A stretch of 64,000 nucleotides of DNA. It comes from Opitutaceae bacterium TAV5. Lineage in GTDB: Bacteria > Verrucomicrobiota > Verrucomicrobiia > Opitutales > Opitutaceae. The first letter of the stretch is position 1. The number at the start of each line of letters is the position of its first letter. Under the pieces are notes generated by a model. That model was given only the letters and a program-made list of their open reading frames with translations, did no database searches and had not been told where the DNA came from. Position numbers and translations under genes: made by a program. Where the stretch lies: NCBI GenBank assembly GCA_000242935.3, contig CP007053.1:5751001-5815000 (forward strand), given 5' to 3'. Shown in pieces: positions 1 through 8,801 of this stretch.

Positions 1-222
1 CTCGCGAGCCAGGCCATTCCGGTGCGCCGCTGAGAGGCTCACCTCCTTGGATGCCGGGTCGTCGATGGTGCGGCGCGTAGGGTGGAAGATTTACAATCGC
101 GCCACAGATGCGAGCGTACCGATCGTAATGCTCACCAAAGACCGTCCGCTGACGGGTGCCAGGTCGCTTGGTCTGGCGCTTGGTGTGGCTTGTGATGTCA
201 GCGCAGCGACCCGGAATTTCAT
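1..222. other. Left edge, no supported gene
   Basis: No convincing complete gene is seen here. On the minus strand there is a purine-rich AAGGAGGT at 41-48 and an ATG at 15-17 that stays open to the window edge, so a further minus-strand gene could begin here. The spacing from that site to the ATG is about 23 bases, which is too long for a normal ribosome binding site, and only five codons are visible. Confidence 0.3.
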
Positions 223-1077
223 TTATCGCGATCTTCTCGCCCGGGCCTCCTGAAATGCCCGGAACAACACGGTGGCGTAGCCTTCCATCCCCTTGTCATT
301 CGGATGCCACTTCACGCCCTTGTGTTCACCCCAGCCGCGACACGTCGGGTCGAGCGCGTAGTCGCGTACGCTGGCGAAAGGGACGTTCTTGTCTGTGCAA
401 ACTTCCTGAAAAACACGCTCGATGGTCGCACTCCAGCCGGAGCCTTCGTAGCTGTTCCATCCTTTGGCAGGGTTGCCAGGGACCCAGACGCCCGTGCAGA
501 TCACCAGCGGCTGCGGATCACGAAGATCGCTGAAAGACTCGATGAGTTGCGCGTACGTTTTGCGGAGCTCGGCCTCACCCACAGATTCACGATCGTGTTC
601 GCCAAGCTGAATCACGACAAGATGGGGCCGAAAGGCTTTCATGCCTTCGGCCTGATACAGTTTGCCGGCCACCGTGGCGCTGCGCAGATTCTGACCGGCG
701 TCAGGCGGGAGAGGACGCCGCCGCGCTTGCGAGTCATAATAGATTTCCACCACACGGTCAGGCATTGTTTTGCGGATACGTTCGGCAAGCAGATGGACAT
801 AGTCCTTTTCCGCCTGCGAAGCCGCCATGCCGGCCACGTGATTCCAGCCGAGTTCCGGTTTGATACCATGCCGTGTGATGCTGTCGCCGATAAAAAGGAT
901 GCGCCAGGCATTGGGTGCACTTTTGGCGACAGGTGAGTCGAGCACCTCGCGCTGGCTCCGGACGACCTCGTCCGGATCGTGTGTGGCTGACATATCAGCG
1001 CGAGTATAGCCAGCGCACAGGGAGACGGCGCAGCAGACAAGCAGACAGGCACGGCGAAAAAGGAGTGAAATCACCAT
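223..1077 (-). CDS. Secreted SGNH/GDSL-type hydrolase (esterase-like)
   Basis: A 284-residue protein with an N-terminal signal peptide (hydrophobic stretch about residues 4-22). Block I of the SGNH superfamily is clear as FIGDSITRHG with the nucleophile near Ser66. GEHD stands in the place of block III (usually GxND), and WHPNDKG near the C-terminus supplies the His/Asp end. Members of this superfamily remove acyl groups from sugars, so a role in deacetylating a plant or algal glycan is likely, but the substrate is not readable. The frame is open further upstream, but ATG 1077 gives the signal peptide and avoids overlap with the pseudopilin gene that ends 28 bases before it. It is probably the last gene of the minus-strand glycan locus. 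Confidence 0.8.
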   Translation of the reverse strand: MVISLLFRRACLLVCCAVSLCAGYTRADMSATHDPDEVVRSQREVLDSPVAKSAPNAWRILFIGDSITRHGIKPELGWNHVAGMAASQAEKDYVHLLAERIRKTMPDRVVEIYYDSQARRRPLPPDAGQNLRSATVAGKLYQAEGMKAFRPHLVVIQLGEHDRESVGEAELRKTYAQLIESFSDLRDPQPLVICTGVWVPGNPAKGWNSYEGSGWSATIERVFQEVCTDKNVPFASVRDYALDPTCRGWGEHKGVKWHPNDKGMEGYATVLFRAFQEARARRSR

Positions 1078-1105
1078 TTTGGGGAAACGGGGAGCAGAAG
1101 AGGAA

Positions 1106-1894
1106 TCAGGATTCGCCCGGCGCTTTGTTCGGTTGTTGGTTTCCTGGGGCGAGTTTCCACAGTTTGTGCTCATTGGCATGACCATTCTGCTGCTGCGTGC
1201 TGGAAAAGGCTGTATCCGACTCCTTGAAGGCTGCCACATGGGCGTCCAGAAATACCGCGTTGCAGGTGTCGCCCCGGTGACGGAATTTGGGCACGAAATC
1301 GTTGCCGCCATAACCAACGCCATTTTTCCCTCCCGGTCTCACATAAGGGCGCCACTCCTGCGAAGGGTTGCCGCTCCCCTTTCCCGAATCGACAATGAGC
1401 ACGGTACGCGACGGAGCCCCGGCCATCGACATGCTGTAACGCTGTGTCACCGTGCCTCCGCTGATCTTGCACAGGTAGGTGACGTTGTGTCCGTATCCAA
1501 AGACGCTCTCTTTGATGTCCGGACATTTGTATGCCGGCATCTCGTCGTAACTGGAAATCGGATCGTTTCCCAATGTCCGTCCCCCCATGTAGGACAATAG
1601 CAATCCGGGCCAGTTTTTCCTGTGCAAAGGAGCCAACGACTGCTCCGCATCGTAGGCGTAAGGAAGGATGACATCCTTGTTCTCGGTCGAATACATCATG
1701 GCCGCGACACCGATTTGGCGGAGGTTGGACTTGCACTGAGCAGCGCGAGCCGAGGAACGGACAAGCGCGACGGTCGGAAGTATGATCGCGGCCAGAATGC
1801 CAATGATGGCAATGACCGTCAAAAGCTCGATCAATGTGAAGCCTCTCGTGACTAAAAATCGAATACGTATCGGGGTTGAATGCGTGGATTCCAT
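1106..1894 (-). CDS. Type II secretion-like pseudopilin with N-terminal methylation motif
   Basis: A 262-residue protein. After a short basic leader comes [20 protein letters not shown]: the prepilin peptidase site after Gly, Glu at position 5 of the mature protein, and a long hydrophobic helix. The C-terminal domain ends with [15 protein letters not shown], a variant of the verrucomicrobial/planctomycetal H-X9-DG signature (here ten residues between His and Asp, and DA rather than DG). This family is expanded in Verrucomicrobiota, usually as isolated genes without a secretion apparatus beside them. It sits between the large GH gene upstream and the SGNH hydrolase downstream, so it is probably co-transcribed with them and may help export or display these enzymes. 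That role is inferred. Confidence 0.85.
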   Translation of the reverse strand: MESTHSTPIRIRFLVTRGFTLIELLTVIAIIGILAAIILPTVALVRSSARAAQCKSNLRQIGVAAMMYSTENKDVILPYAYDAEQSLAPLHRKNWPGLLLSYMGGRTLGNDPISSYDEMPAYKCPDIKESVFGYGHNVTYLCKISGGTVTQRYSMSMAGAPSRTVLIVDSGKGSGNPSQEWRPYVRPGGKNGVGYGGNDFVPKFRHRGDTCNAVFLDAHVAAFKESDTAFSSTQQQNGHANEHKLWKLAPGNQQPNKAPGES

Positions 1895-1926
1895 GTGATG
1901 GTGGGGGGAAGGATACTGCGCAGGGA

Positions 1927-4917
1927 TCAGGGTTTCAGCAGCGACAGGGAGGCGTCCGTAAACGCTCCGCTGCCACTGGCGAAAAACACGCGGTCGGTCG
2001 CGGGTGAACCGGGCGCGACCGGGTTGCCAAACAAATCTGCGATTTCAAGCGCGCCGGAAGCGCGAAGTGAAATCGTGGAGGGCAAAGGGCTGGTATTGCC
2101 CTTGCCAGGACCAGGACGAGGAATGAGCACCGCCGTCCATTCTTTATCGTTGGAAAACACATACGCGCGGGTATCGGGCGTGAGCTCCACGATACGCCGG
2201 AAGGTTTTCCCCTCCACGCGCCAGGCGAGCGCGGCGTGGGCGACGGCGGTCGGGTGCAGGTAGCCGTCCTCGCCGAGCAGCACGCGGTATTTGTTGCCGT
2301 TGTCGAGGCGGCCGTGCTTGTGCATCGCATACAAAAACACTTTGGAATCGCCGGCGGCCAGGAGGGTCGTTACGTAGCGCAAGAGGCGGTCGGAGGCGGC
2401 TTCCCCGCGTTCCTCGGCGGCGGGCGCGAGGGGGAGCGTCTGGTAATAAAACCCGTAACCGGTGTGGCCTTGAACGACGGAGCCTTCGGTCATCCAAACG
2501 GGAATCGCGGGGCGGCCCGTGGCGGCGTCACTGATCGGGCCGACGGCGGTCTTGAAGCCACGTTCGATGCTGTCGTCGGGATAACCGGCGTTTTCGTAGG
2601 CGTATTGGTGGTAGCTGGCCACGGAGACGTCTTTCATCCCTCCGGCGGCGGTGTAGCGGCGCGTCCAGTCGTCGCCGGCGAAGTTGCGTCCCTTGGTGCT
2701 GTGGCTGCCGGCAGTGGTGTTGAGGCCGACGAGAGTGAGCGCGGGATCGGTGTCGTGGACGGCGGCAACGGTGAGTCGCGTGAGTCTTGCGAAATCTTCG
2801 GGCGCGGTGTCACCCGCGTCGTTGGCGGAGCGTCCTGCGGGATCGGTGCGCACGCCTTTTTTCCAGAAGCCGGAGAGCCAGGGTTCGTTCCAGATTTCCC
2901 AGGCACGAATGCTGTCGCGATGGTGGGCGGTGATGACGCGGACGTAGTTTTGCCAGGCGTCGAGATCTTCGGGCTGATAGTAGCGGTCGGTCCAGGAGCG
3001 GGGGCCGATGCGTTGGAGGGCGCTGGCCCAGCCGGGCGCGGTGCCCAGTTGGCCGAGAATCATGATGTGGTGGTCAAGGTAACGCTGGATGGGGCGATCG
3101 TAAAAGGTCCACCGGCCGCGTTCCTTCTCGGCAAAATACCAGCCGGTGAAGGTGACGGTGCCTCCGTCGTGGAGGCGGGCCCAGTTGACGCCGGCTGCCT
3201 TGGCCATTTCGAGGTGGCGGCGCGAGGGATAGACGTGCGTGCCAAAGGGAGAATCGGGCGCGGCGCGACCCCAGGCCCGTGGACGGGGGAGTTGGTGGAG
3301 GACGATTTCGTCGGGTGCGCCAACGCGCGCGCCGGTGGCGGAGTCTTCCACCCAGGCTTCGATGCGGTGTGCGCCGAAGGGTTTTGAGGGAAACGCAGGG
3401 AGAGTCCATGTGCCTTGGTGGAGAGAAATGCCGGCGGGAAGCGGCGTGTCGGGGAGGCGGATTTGTTGTTGGTAGAGGTTGACGGCCTTGGCGCGGAGCA
3501 CGGCACCGGCGGGCAGGGCGGCGGGGCCGGTGAGGACGCTCCAGCGGATCTGGCGGGCGGGGGCGTCGGGCGGATCGTCGGCAAACACGACGCGAGCGGG
3601 CGAGGGACTGGCGAGCGCGATTTCAACGGGGGCGGGCGCGGCGTAGTCGCGGGCGCTGGCGGTGTCGGTGGGCGTCACGCGCAGGCCATCGATCCAGGCT
3701 TCGCCGAGGAGCGAGATTTGCAGGAAATACTCGTCGGTGAGAGCGCGCGGTTTGAAATCAAGCGCGAGGCGCTTCCAGCCGTCGGCGTCGGCAATCGTGA
3801 ATTTTTGTTCGGCGAGCCTGTCGAAGCCGGAGACGATTTTGATTGTGCCGGTGGCGCGCCCTTTGATGGACAGCGAGGCGGCATGGCGGAGCCAGAAGCG
3901 GACGAGGACAAAATGTTCACCGAAGAGGGCGGCTTCGGCGGTGAGGTCGGGAGCGGTGACGATTTTGAGCGAAGGCGCGCCGGAGGGGCCGGGAGTGGCG
4001 GGATCGGCTTCGACCGTCATGTCCTCGCCGTCGGCGACGCCGGGGCCATAGGTCCAGCCGGTAGGCAGACCGAGCGGGAAACGGGTGTGGTGAAGGGCGT
4101 TGGGCTGTGAGCGGAGGGCGGAAAAAGCGGGATCGGTCTCGAGGAGTTTTTGGAGGTGGCCGATGCGGATCGTTTCGACGGTGAGCGCACTCACATCGAG
4201 CGTGCCGGGGCGTTCGAGCACGAGGGCGAGACGGGCTCCGGCGAGGGATGCAGGAGATTGCCAGTTGCAGTCGAGCGTTTGCCAGCCGCTCTCACCTTTG
4301 ACGGCCTGCTGCCAGACGGGATTTTTGAGGTCGAGGGCAAGCGGCGCGGATGCGGTGGCGCCGTCGGCGGATACGATGAGGAGGCGGGCCGGGGTGCGCG
4401 TGGGGCTGCGCAGGGTGAGCGAAATCTTGACGATCGAGCCGGAGGGGATTTCGCCCAAATCGACGCCCGTGGCCGCGGCTGCGTTGGCCGAACCGGCGTG
4501 TTCAGCCACCATGTGCAGCATGGGCAGTCCGTCATCGACGAAGCGGCTGTAGCGGACCTCGGCCTTGGCATCGGTCGTGAGGTCGAGCCAGCCGGCCGGA
4601 AGCCGGCCGACACCGCGGCGCGTGGGCGAAGTGGAGGTGTTGGCGTTGCCGGCGGGAGCAACGGCAAGAGAGGTCCACACTGCGGCGGGTTGAGAAAAAT
4701 CAGCGGCGAAGAGAGGCGTGGTGGATTGCCCGACAAGCGCGCCGATCCCGCCGTGAGGCTCGGGCGTGTAAGGTTCCACAGTCGCCGCCAGGGTCGAAGC
4801 GGCGAGGAGGCCGATGGAAAAAGAACTGGCGACGGCGAACGACCAGCCGGGGTACCGGCGAAAAAGCGGACGACAGAGTCCGAAGTTCCCGGACGGAGTG
4901 AATACGGAGAACGACAT
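1927..4917 (-). CDS. Large secreted clan GH-A glycoside hydrolase (GH39/GH5-like)
   Basis: A 996-residue protein. Residues about 20-40 form a signal or anchor helix. Residues about 60-540 look like two or three beta-sandwich, carbohydrate-binding-like modules. From about residue 555 ([18 protein letters not shown]) a TIM barrel follows. The acid/base is probably the Glu of AWEIWNEPW (near residue 677) and the nucleophile the Glu of VWMTEGS (near residue 811), the Asn-Glu-Pro and late-Glu pattern of clan GH-A. Beta-xylosidase or related activity is possible, but the family is not settled. ATG 4917 was chosen; the frame is also open to a TTG at 4977, which would overlap the stop of the preceding gene. 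It lies 56 bases after the 234-residue secreted protein gene. Confidence 0.8.
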   Translation of the reverse strand: MSFSVFTPSGNFGLCRPLFRRYPGWSFAVASSFSIGLLAASTLAATVEPYTPEPHGGIGALVGQSTTPLFAADFSQPAAVWTSLAVAPAGNANTSTSPTRRGVGRLPAGWLDLTTDAKAEVRYSRFVDDGLPMLHMVAEHAGSANAAAATGVDLGEIPSGSIVKISLTLRSPTRTPARLLIVSADGATASAPLALDLKNPVWQQAVKGESGWQTLDCNWQSPASLAGARLALVLERPGTLDVSALTVETIRIGHLQKLLETDPAFSALRSQPNALHHTRFPLGLPTGWTYGPGVADGEDMTVEADPATPGPSGAPSLKIVTAPDLTAEAALFGEHFVLVRFWLRHAASLSIKGRATGTIKIVSGFDRLAEQKFTIADADGWKRLALDFKPRALTDEYFLQISLLGEAWIDGLRVTPTDTASARDYAAPAPVEIALASPSPARVVFADDPPDAPARQIRWSVLTGPAALPAGAVLRAKAVNLYQQQIRLPDTPLPAGISLHQGTWTLPAFPSKPFGAHRIEAWVEDSATGARVGAPDEIVLHQLPRPRAWGRAAPDSPFGTHVYPSRRHLEMAKAAGVNWARLHDGGTVTFTGWYFAEKERGRWTFYDRPIQRYLDHHIMILGQLGTAPGWASALQRIGPRSWTDRYYQPEDLDAWQNYVRVITAHHRDSIRAWEIWNEPWLSGFWKKGVRTDPAGRSANDAGDTAPEDFARLTRLTVAAVHDTDPALTLVGLNTTAGSHSTKGRNFAGDDWTRRYTAAGGMKDVSVASYHQYAYENAGYPDDSIERGFKTAVGPISDAATGRPAIPVWMTEGSVVQGHTGYGFYYQTLPLAPAAEERGEAASDRLLRYVTTLLAAGDSKVFLYAMHKHGRLDNGNKYRVLLGEDGYLHPTAVAHAALAWRVEGKTFRRIVELTPDTRAYVFSNDKEWTAVLIPRPGPGKGNTSPLPSTISLRASGALEIADLFGNPVAPGSPATDRVFFASGSGAFTDASLSLLKP

Positions 4918-4973
4918 GTGGAGCAGGGGGAAAAGACGGAGAAAGATGGAAACGATGTGGGCGCTTTGGGCGC

Positions 4974-5678
4974 TCAACGTTGGATTTCGATCTTGAAGGA
5001 GTTCACGAGATCCGTGCCAGGCTTCTGGCCGTATCCGGAGATGCCGGCGAATTTCGCGTCAGGTGTAAAATCGTGATTGGCCAGCTCGTACTCGGAAACC
5101 ACGACCGTTTCATTGGCGGAGGCGCTGAGGGTTTGCTGCGCGGCATTGTAGGACAAACGCAGCGTAGTCGGTTTTTCAGGATCATAGCCGGGCACGCGCA
5201 CGCGTTTGAGGAGAATGAGTTTGGCTCCACTGAGGTGGCACTCGATTTCGCCTTTCGTATTGAGCAGGAGCAACAGGCCGCCCTGGGACCAGGTGCTGTT
5301 GACTTTGTCGGTGGGAGGATTGCCCAAGCCGAGGCCAACCCAGCACTGGCTGCCGGTGGCGGACACAGCCTTGAGTGCAGCTTCGACGACGATGGTCGCC
5401 GGAGTCGTGTCGGAAGGAAGAGCCACTTTGCCAATGAACGAGCCGGCGTTCTTGACCGAAACAAAACCGCGCCCGTCTTCCGAATGGAGTTCCAGGTTGG
5501 GTGAGGCGATCCACGCGCCCGCAGAGTCGGCGGGTTGATCGGGACCGGTGCCATTGAGCGGCTTTGCCGTGGTGGTGGCAAAAGTGGTGCCGAAAAACGG
5601 CGTGCTTGCAGCCAGAAGAGCGACCGGCGCGGCGGAGGTAAAAACAAGGACAGAGGTAAGGAGGATGGAGGGTTTCAT
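4974..5678 (-). CDS. Secreted beta-sandwich-like protein of unknown function
   Basis: A 234-residue protein with a clear signal peptide (about residues 1-24, ending ALLAAS). The rest is rich in alternating polar and hydrophobic strands and contains GSQCWVGLGLGNPP and a repeated VVVE/VVVSEYEL pattern, which fits a concanavalin-like or similar beta-sandwich, possibly a glycan-binding protein. No catalytic motif is evident and no family was recognised. It is 34 bases downstream of the autotransporter-like PEP-CTERM gene and 56 bases upstream of the large GH-A gene, all on the same strand, so it is probably in one transcription unit with them. Confidence 0.7.
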   Translation of the reverse strand: MKPSILLTSVLVFTSAAPVALLAASTPFFGTTFATTTAKPLNGTGPDQPADSAGAWIASPNLELHSEDGRGFVSVKNAGSFIGKVALPSDTTPATIVVEAALKAVSATGSQCWVGLGLGNPPTDKVNSTWSQGGLLLLLNTKGEIECHLSGAKLILLKRVRVPGYDPEKPTTLRLSYNAAQQTLSASANETVVVSEYELANHDFTPDAKFAGISGYGQKPGTDLVNSFKIEIQR

Positions 5679-5712
5679 TGGAATGACTGGGGCGGGGGAG
5701 GGGATTCGCTAT

Positions 5713-7332
5713 TCAAGCCTGACGGTTCCGGCGTAGACGGAGTGCGACGATGATGCCAAAGAACACGCCGCCAATGAGAAGGGCCGTGGTGCGGGGTTCG
5801 GGAATGGCGGTCGAAACGAGACTGATGCTGTTGGTTCCGATGACCAACTGGTAGTCGTTGGTGAAATCGTAGCCGGTGAAGACGATGCTGCCGGTATTTC
5901 CGATGAATCCGCCAGTGGCGCTGAGGAGCGTGTAGCCGGAGCCGCCGAGACCGGACAGCGCGGACAGGTCGAAGGTGACAGTCCCGCCGAAGGTGACGCC
6001 GCCTTCGACGATCAGCCGGTCGCTTGCGGTCCGGGTCGCGCCGAGGTCAAACTTGACGGTGGTCGTGTCGGCGAGATCGAGATTGCCGATGATGGTAAGC
6101 GAACCGGTGACGGGGGTCTCGGCGATGTGGTTGTCGCCGATTTCAAGGGAGGCACCGTCAAGGATTTTGACGTTGCGTCCGATGGTGCCGATGCCGCCGA
6201 GAGTGGTGCCGACGCTGGCGGTGACTGCGGCGGCATCTCCCGTAATGGTGGAAAGATTACCGTTCACGAGCAGGGTGCCCTCAGTGAGGGTGGTGGCACC
6301 CATATAGGTGTTGCCGTCGCCTTCAATGGCAACGATGCCAGCTCCGACTTTGGTGATGGCGTCGGCGTTGCTCGCGGCTCCGGTGGCGCGGAGGAGGTTG
6401 CCGGTGATGTTGACGCGTCCGTTGGCGGCGGCGGTGAGCCGGAGAGCGGCGGCGGCGGCGTTGTCAGAGCCGAGTGTGATGTTGCCGGAAAATGTGGAAA
6501 CGTGGGCGCTTTCGCCGCCAATGGTCGAGGTGGTCGTCCCGGTGGTGTTGGTTACGACGCGGATGTCGCGGCCAACCGTCACCTGGGCGCCGGTCAGGAG
6601 CGAGGGGGTAAAAGTCGCGCCGGAGGAGGCGCCTAACGCCACTGCGGATGTGTTTGCACCGAACGCGCCGCCCGTATTCAGCGCATCGACTGCGAGGACG
6701 ACCCCGCCTGTCCAGATCGCGGTGGAACCCGTGTAGGTGTTGTTCGTATTGAGGTAAATTCTTCCGGTACCATTGGTATGCCCGGTAAAGGCGAGAGTGC
6801 TGGTGGTGCCAGAGATCTCTCCGTTGATCGTGATGGTTTTTGAGGCGTTGGCGTTGAATTGTACCTGGCCGGTGGTGAGCGTGATGTCGCCGTCCAATAT
6901 GAGATTCCGGGTGCTGGCCTGAATGGCCCCGGTGCCGAGGAGCTTGATGTTGTTTTTGATGGTCACATTGCCGCCCGCCGTGCCCGGACCGATAAAGATG
7001 AGAGGGGTGGTGCCGCCGGAACCGGCCTTGAAGGTGAGTTCCTCGCCTGTGAGCGTAGCGTTGCCGCCTGCAGGGTTGAAGTTGAGCCGGGTGAGCGTGA
7101 CAGCTGCGTTGGCGTTGGAGGTGTAATTAGTCGTTCCGGTGAGCGTAAGCGTGGGATTGTCCGCAAAAACGGGGGCGCTGTCCCAGTTGGCTGCAGTTGA
7201 CCAATTGTTATCAGCGCCTCCTCCGCCGATCCATGTCTGGGCTCGGACCGCAATGGGGAGAAGTGCACCGGCGAGGATGGCAAACACGCCAACAATATAC
7301 GGATATATGTGCAGATTGTTTTTGGTTTTCAT
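5713..7332 (-). CDS. PEP-CTERM protein with autotransporter-associated beta-strand repeats
   Basis: A 539-residue surface protein. It has an N-terminal signal helix (about residues 10-31), then WIGGGGADNNWSTAANWD, typical of the opening of autotransporter-associated beta-helix passenger domains. Many Gly/Thr/Asn-rich strands follow (for example KVGAGIVAIEGDGNTYMG). The C-terminus is a PEP-CTERM sorting signal: IPEPRTTALL, a hydrophobic helix, then RLRRNRQA. Such proteins are cut and anchored or released by an exosortase in species with that system; no exosortase gene is in this window. A structural or adhesive role on the cell surface is inferred. Confidence 0.85.
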   Translation of the reverse strand: MKTKNNLHIYPYIVGVFAILAGALLPIAVRAQTWIGGGGADNNWSTAANWDSAPVFADNPTLTLTGTTNYTSNANAAVTLTRLNFNPAGGNATLTGEELTFKAGSGGTTPLIFIGPGTAGGNVTIKNNIKLLGTGAIQASTRNLILDGDITLTTGQVQFNANASKTITINGEISGTTSTLAFTGHTNGTGRIYLNTNNTYTGSTAIWTGGVVLAVDALNTGGAFGANTSAVALGASSGATFTPSLLTGAQVTVGRDIRVVTNTTGTTTSTIGGESAHVSTFSGNITLGSDNAAAAALRLTAAANGRVNITGNLLRATGAASNADAITKVGAGIVAIEGDGNTYMGATTLTEGTLLVNGNLSTITGDAAAVTASVGTTLGGIGTIGRNVKILDGASLEIGDNHIAETPVTGSLTIIGNLDLADTTTVKFDLGATRTASDRLIVEGGVTFGGTVTFDLSALSGLGGSGYTLLSATGGFIGNTGSIVFTGYDFTNDYQLVIGTNSISLVSTAIPEPRTTALLIGGVFFGIIVALRLRRNRQA

Positions 7333-7586
7333 GGCAGGTTTCAGGTGATGGGTTTTTAAACTTGGTCAGGAGTGGGTCGTTTCAGGCAGCACGAGGAGAC
7401 ACGACTTCAACGCCGGTAAAGGGATCGGGTTGAGTTTCGCGGTGGCGGCACGGATTGAGAGAACCGGGCCGGATTCACTCATTCGGTGGCGCTGATGGAA
7501 CGGGGACAGTGAAGAGCGGGGATTGGCGGTGTGATGTGGGCAGGGAGTGGAGTGAGAGTTTGGAGCGGGGGGGGGCGCGGGAGTTG

Positions 7587-8708
7587 TCACGCGCTCTCGC
7601 GCACCACGATCTCGCCGCGCAACTGTATCTCGGGGATGGGTCCGCGGGGATTCCGGACCCGTTCCTCGAGCACCTCGAAAGCCCGGCGCCCGATCAGTTC
7701 ATCAGGCACGCGGTAGGTGGTCAGGCCGATGTCGCCTTGGCTCGCCAGCGCATAGTCATCGATGCCCGTCACTCGTAGATCATGCGGAACCCGGATGCCA
7801 ATTTCGCGGGCGGCCCGGAGCAGGCCCAGGGCAAGAAAATCGGTGTTGCACACCACGCCCTCGACACCGCGTGCCTGAGCGAGATAGCCCCGCGCCAGTT
7901 CCGTGGGCTCGCGCAGCGGATCCGCATAGTCGGGATTCATCACGGGTTCCAGAAACACCCGCTCCGTCGGCATGGGCAGTCCCGCCTCCTCCATCGCCTG
8001 GCGGTATCCCATATAGCGATCGCGCATCGACACGCTGCCGGCGCGATTGGAGAAGAAACCGATCTCGCGCAGCCCCTGTTTCAGCAGATGGCGGGTCATG
8101 GTGTAGCCGGCGTGAAATGCATCCACCGTCACCGCCGGGCAGCCCATCCCCAACAGGTTCACCGAGGAGAGCACGATGGGAAACCTGGCCGACACGAGCA
8201 GATGCGACAACGCCGCCAGGTCACCCGGCACGCGCACGTTGGGATAGAGAACCGCTCCGCGCACATGAAACTCGGAAAGTCGGCTGACGTACTCCGCTTC
8301 CTTCCGGTAGTCGGAGCCGGTTGTCAGCATCACAGCCCGCCGCTCCCGTTCATGGGCGGCGGCCTGAAATCCCTGTACCGCCCGCCGGATGCCTTCGTGC
8401 TGCTCGCTCGGGTAGATGAACGCGAAAGCATCGAGCTCCACGCCTCCCTCGCCTGTATGAGAGGAAGCAGGTTCGGTGGCGGGTGTATTGCGCAGGATGC
8501 GGGTGCCGGCGCGCGCCCGGCGCTCGACGAGACCCTCGTGCGCGAGCAGCGCCATGGCCTTGGCAATGGTGTTGGGGCTGCATCCGAAACGCTCGGCGAG
8601 TTCGAGTTCGGTCGGAAGCGTTTCGCCCTGCTGCCATTCGCACGCCAGCACCCGCTCGCGGAGGTCGGCATGGATGTTACGGACTTTCTTCGAGGCCACA
8701 GGGGTCAT
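7587..8708 (-). CDS. GntR-family regulator with LacI-type sugar-binding domain
   Basis: A 373-residue repressor-type protein. Residues about 8-75 are a GntR winged helix (LRERVLACEWQQGETLPTEL, then ELAERFGCSPNTIAKAMALL). The rest is a periplasmic-binding-protein-like domain as in LacI, with VTGIDDYALASQGDIGLTTYR near the end; this is the AraR-like architecture. It probably senses a sugar released by the neighbouring hydrolases and controls the locus. ATG 8708 was chosen over a TTG at 8729 because a perfect hairpin lies directly before the ATG. The AT-rich stretch upstream carries three copies of a 7-base word that could be its own operator. It is downstream of the GH42 gene on the same strand. 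Confidence 0.9.
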   Translation of the reverse strand: MTPVASKKVRNIHADLRERVLACEWQQGETLPTELELAERFGCSPNTIAKAMALLAHEGLVERRARAGTRILRNTPATEPASSHTGEGGVELDAFAFIYPSEQHEGIRRAVQGFQAAAHERERRAVMLTTGSDYRKEAEYVSRLSEFHVRGAVLYPNVRVPGDLAALSHLLVSARFPIVLSSVNLLGMGCPAVTVDAFHAGYTMTRHLLKQGLREIGFFSNRAGSVSMRDRYMGYRQAMEEAGLPMPTERVFLEPVMNPDYADPLREPTELARGYLAQARGVEGVVCNTDFLALGLLRAAREIGIRVPHDLRVTGIDDYALASQGDIGLTTYRVPDELIGRRAFEVLEERVRNPRGPIPEIQLRGEIVVRESA

Positions 8709-8789
8709 GCCGACAGATAAAGTCGGCAAGAAATGAGGTTTTCAATATAAAAATGAGGTTATTTGTGTTTTTTTCTAAAAACTCATTTT
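8709..8789 (-). promoter_or_regulatory. AT-rich leader with repeated half-sites and a hairpin abutting the GntR-type gene start
   Basis: In a GC-rich region this stretch is markedly AT-rich. The 10-base word AAATGAGGTT occurs twice, at 8731-8740 and 8751-8760, exactly 20 bases apart, and its core recurs in inverted orientation as CTCATTT at 8783-8789. On the minus strand TTATATTGAA (8741-8750) could act as a -10 region. Directly before the ATG, GCCGAC (8709-8714) and GTCGGC (8722-8727) form a perfect 6-base stem. Spacing by two helical turns suggests cooperative binding of a dimer, probably autoregulation. Function is inferred. Confidence 0.5.
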
Positions 8790-8801
8790 TAAGAACGAAA
8801 A

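Noticed and set aside
47-253. A 68-codon frame at the left edge
   Set aside because: No recognisable features and it overlaps the end of the SGNH hydrolase gene on the other strand.
6200-7100. Repetitive strands in the autotransporter-like gene considered as a tandem DNA repeat or CRISPR-like array
   Set aside because: The similarity is at protein level (beta-strand repeats) with irregular spacing; no conserved DNA repeat and spacer pattern.
7366-7590. A 74-codon minus-strand frame between the autotransporter-like gene and the GntR-type gene
   Set aside because: Pro/Ser/His-rich, low complexity, no ribosome binding site; more likely non-coding leader.
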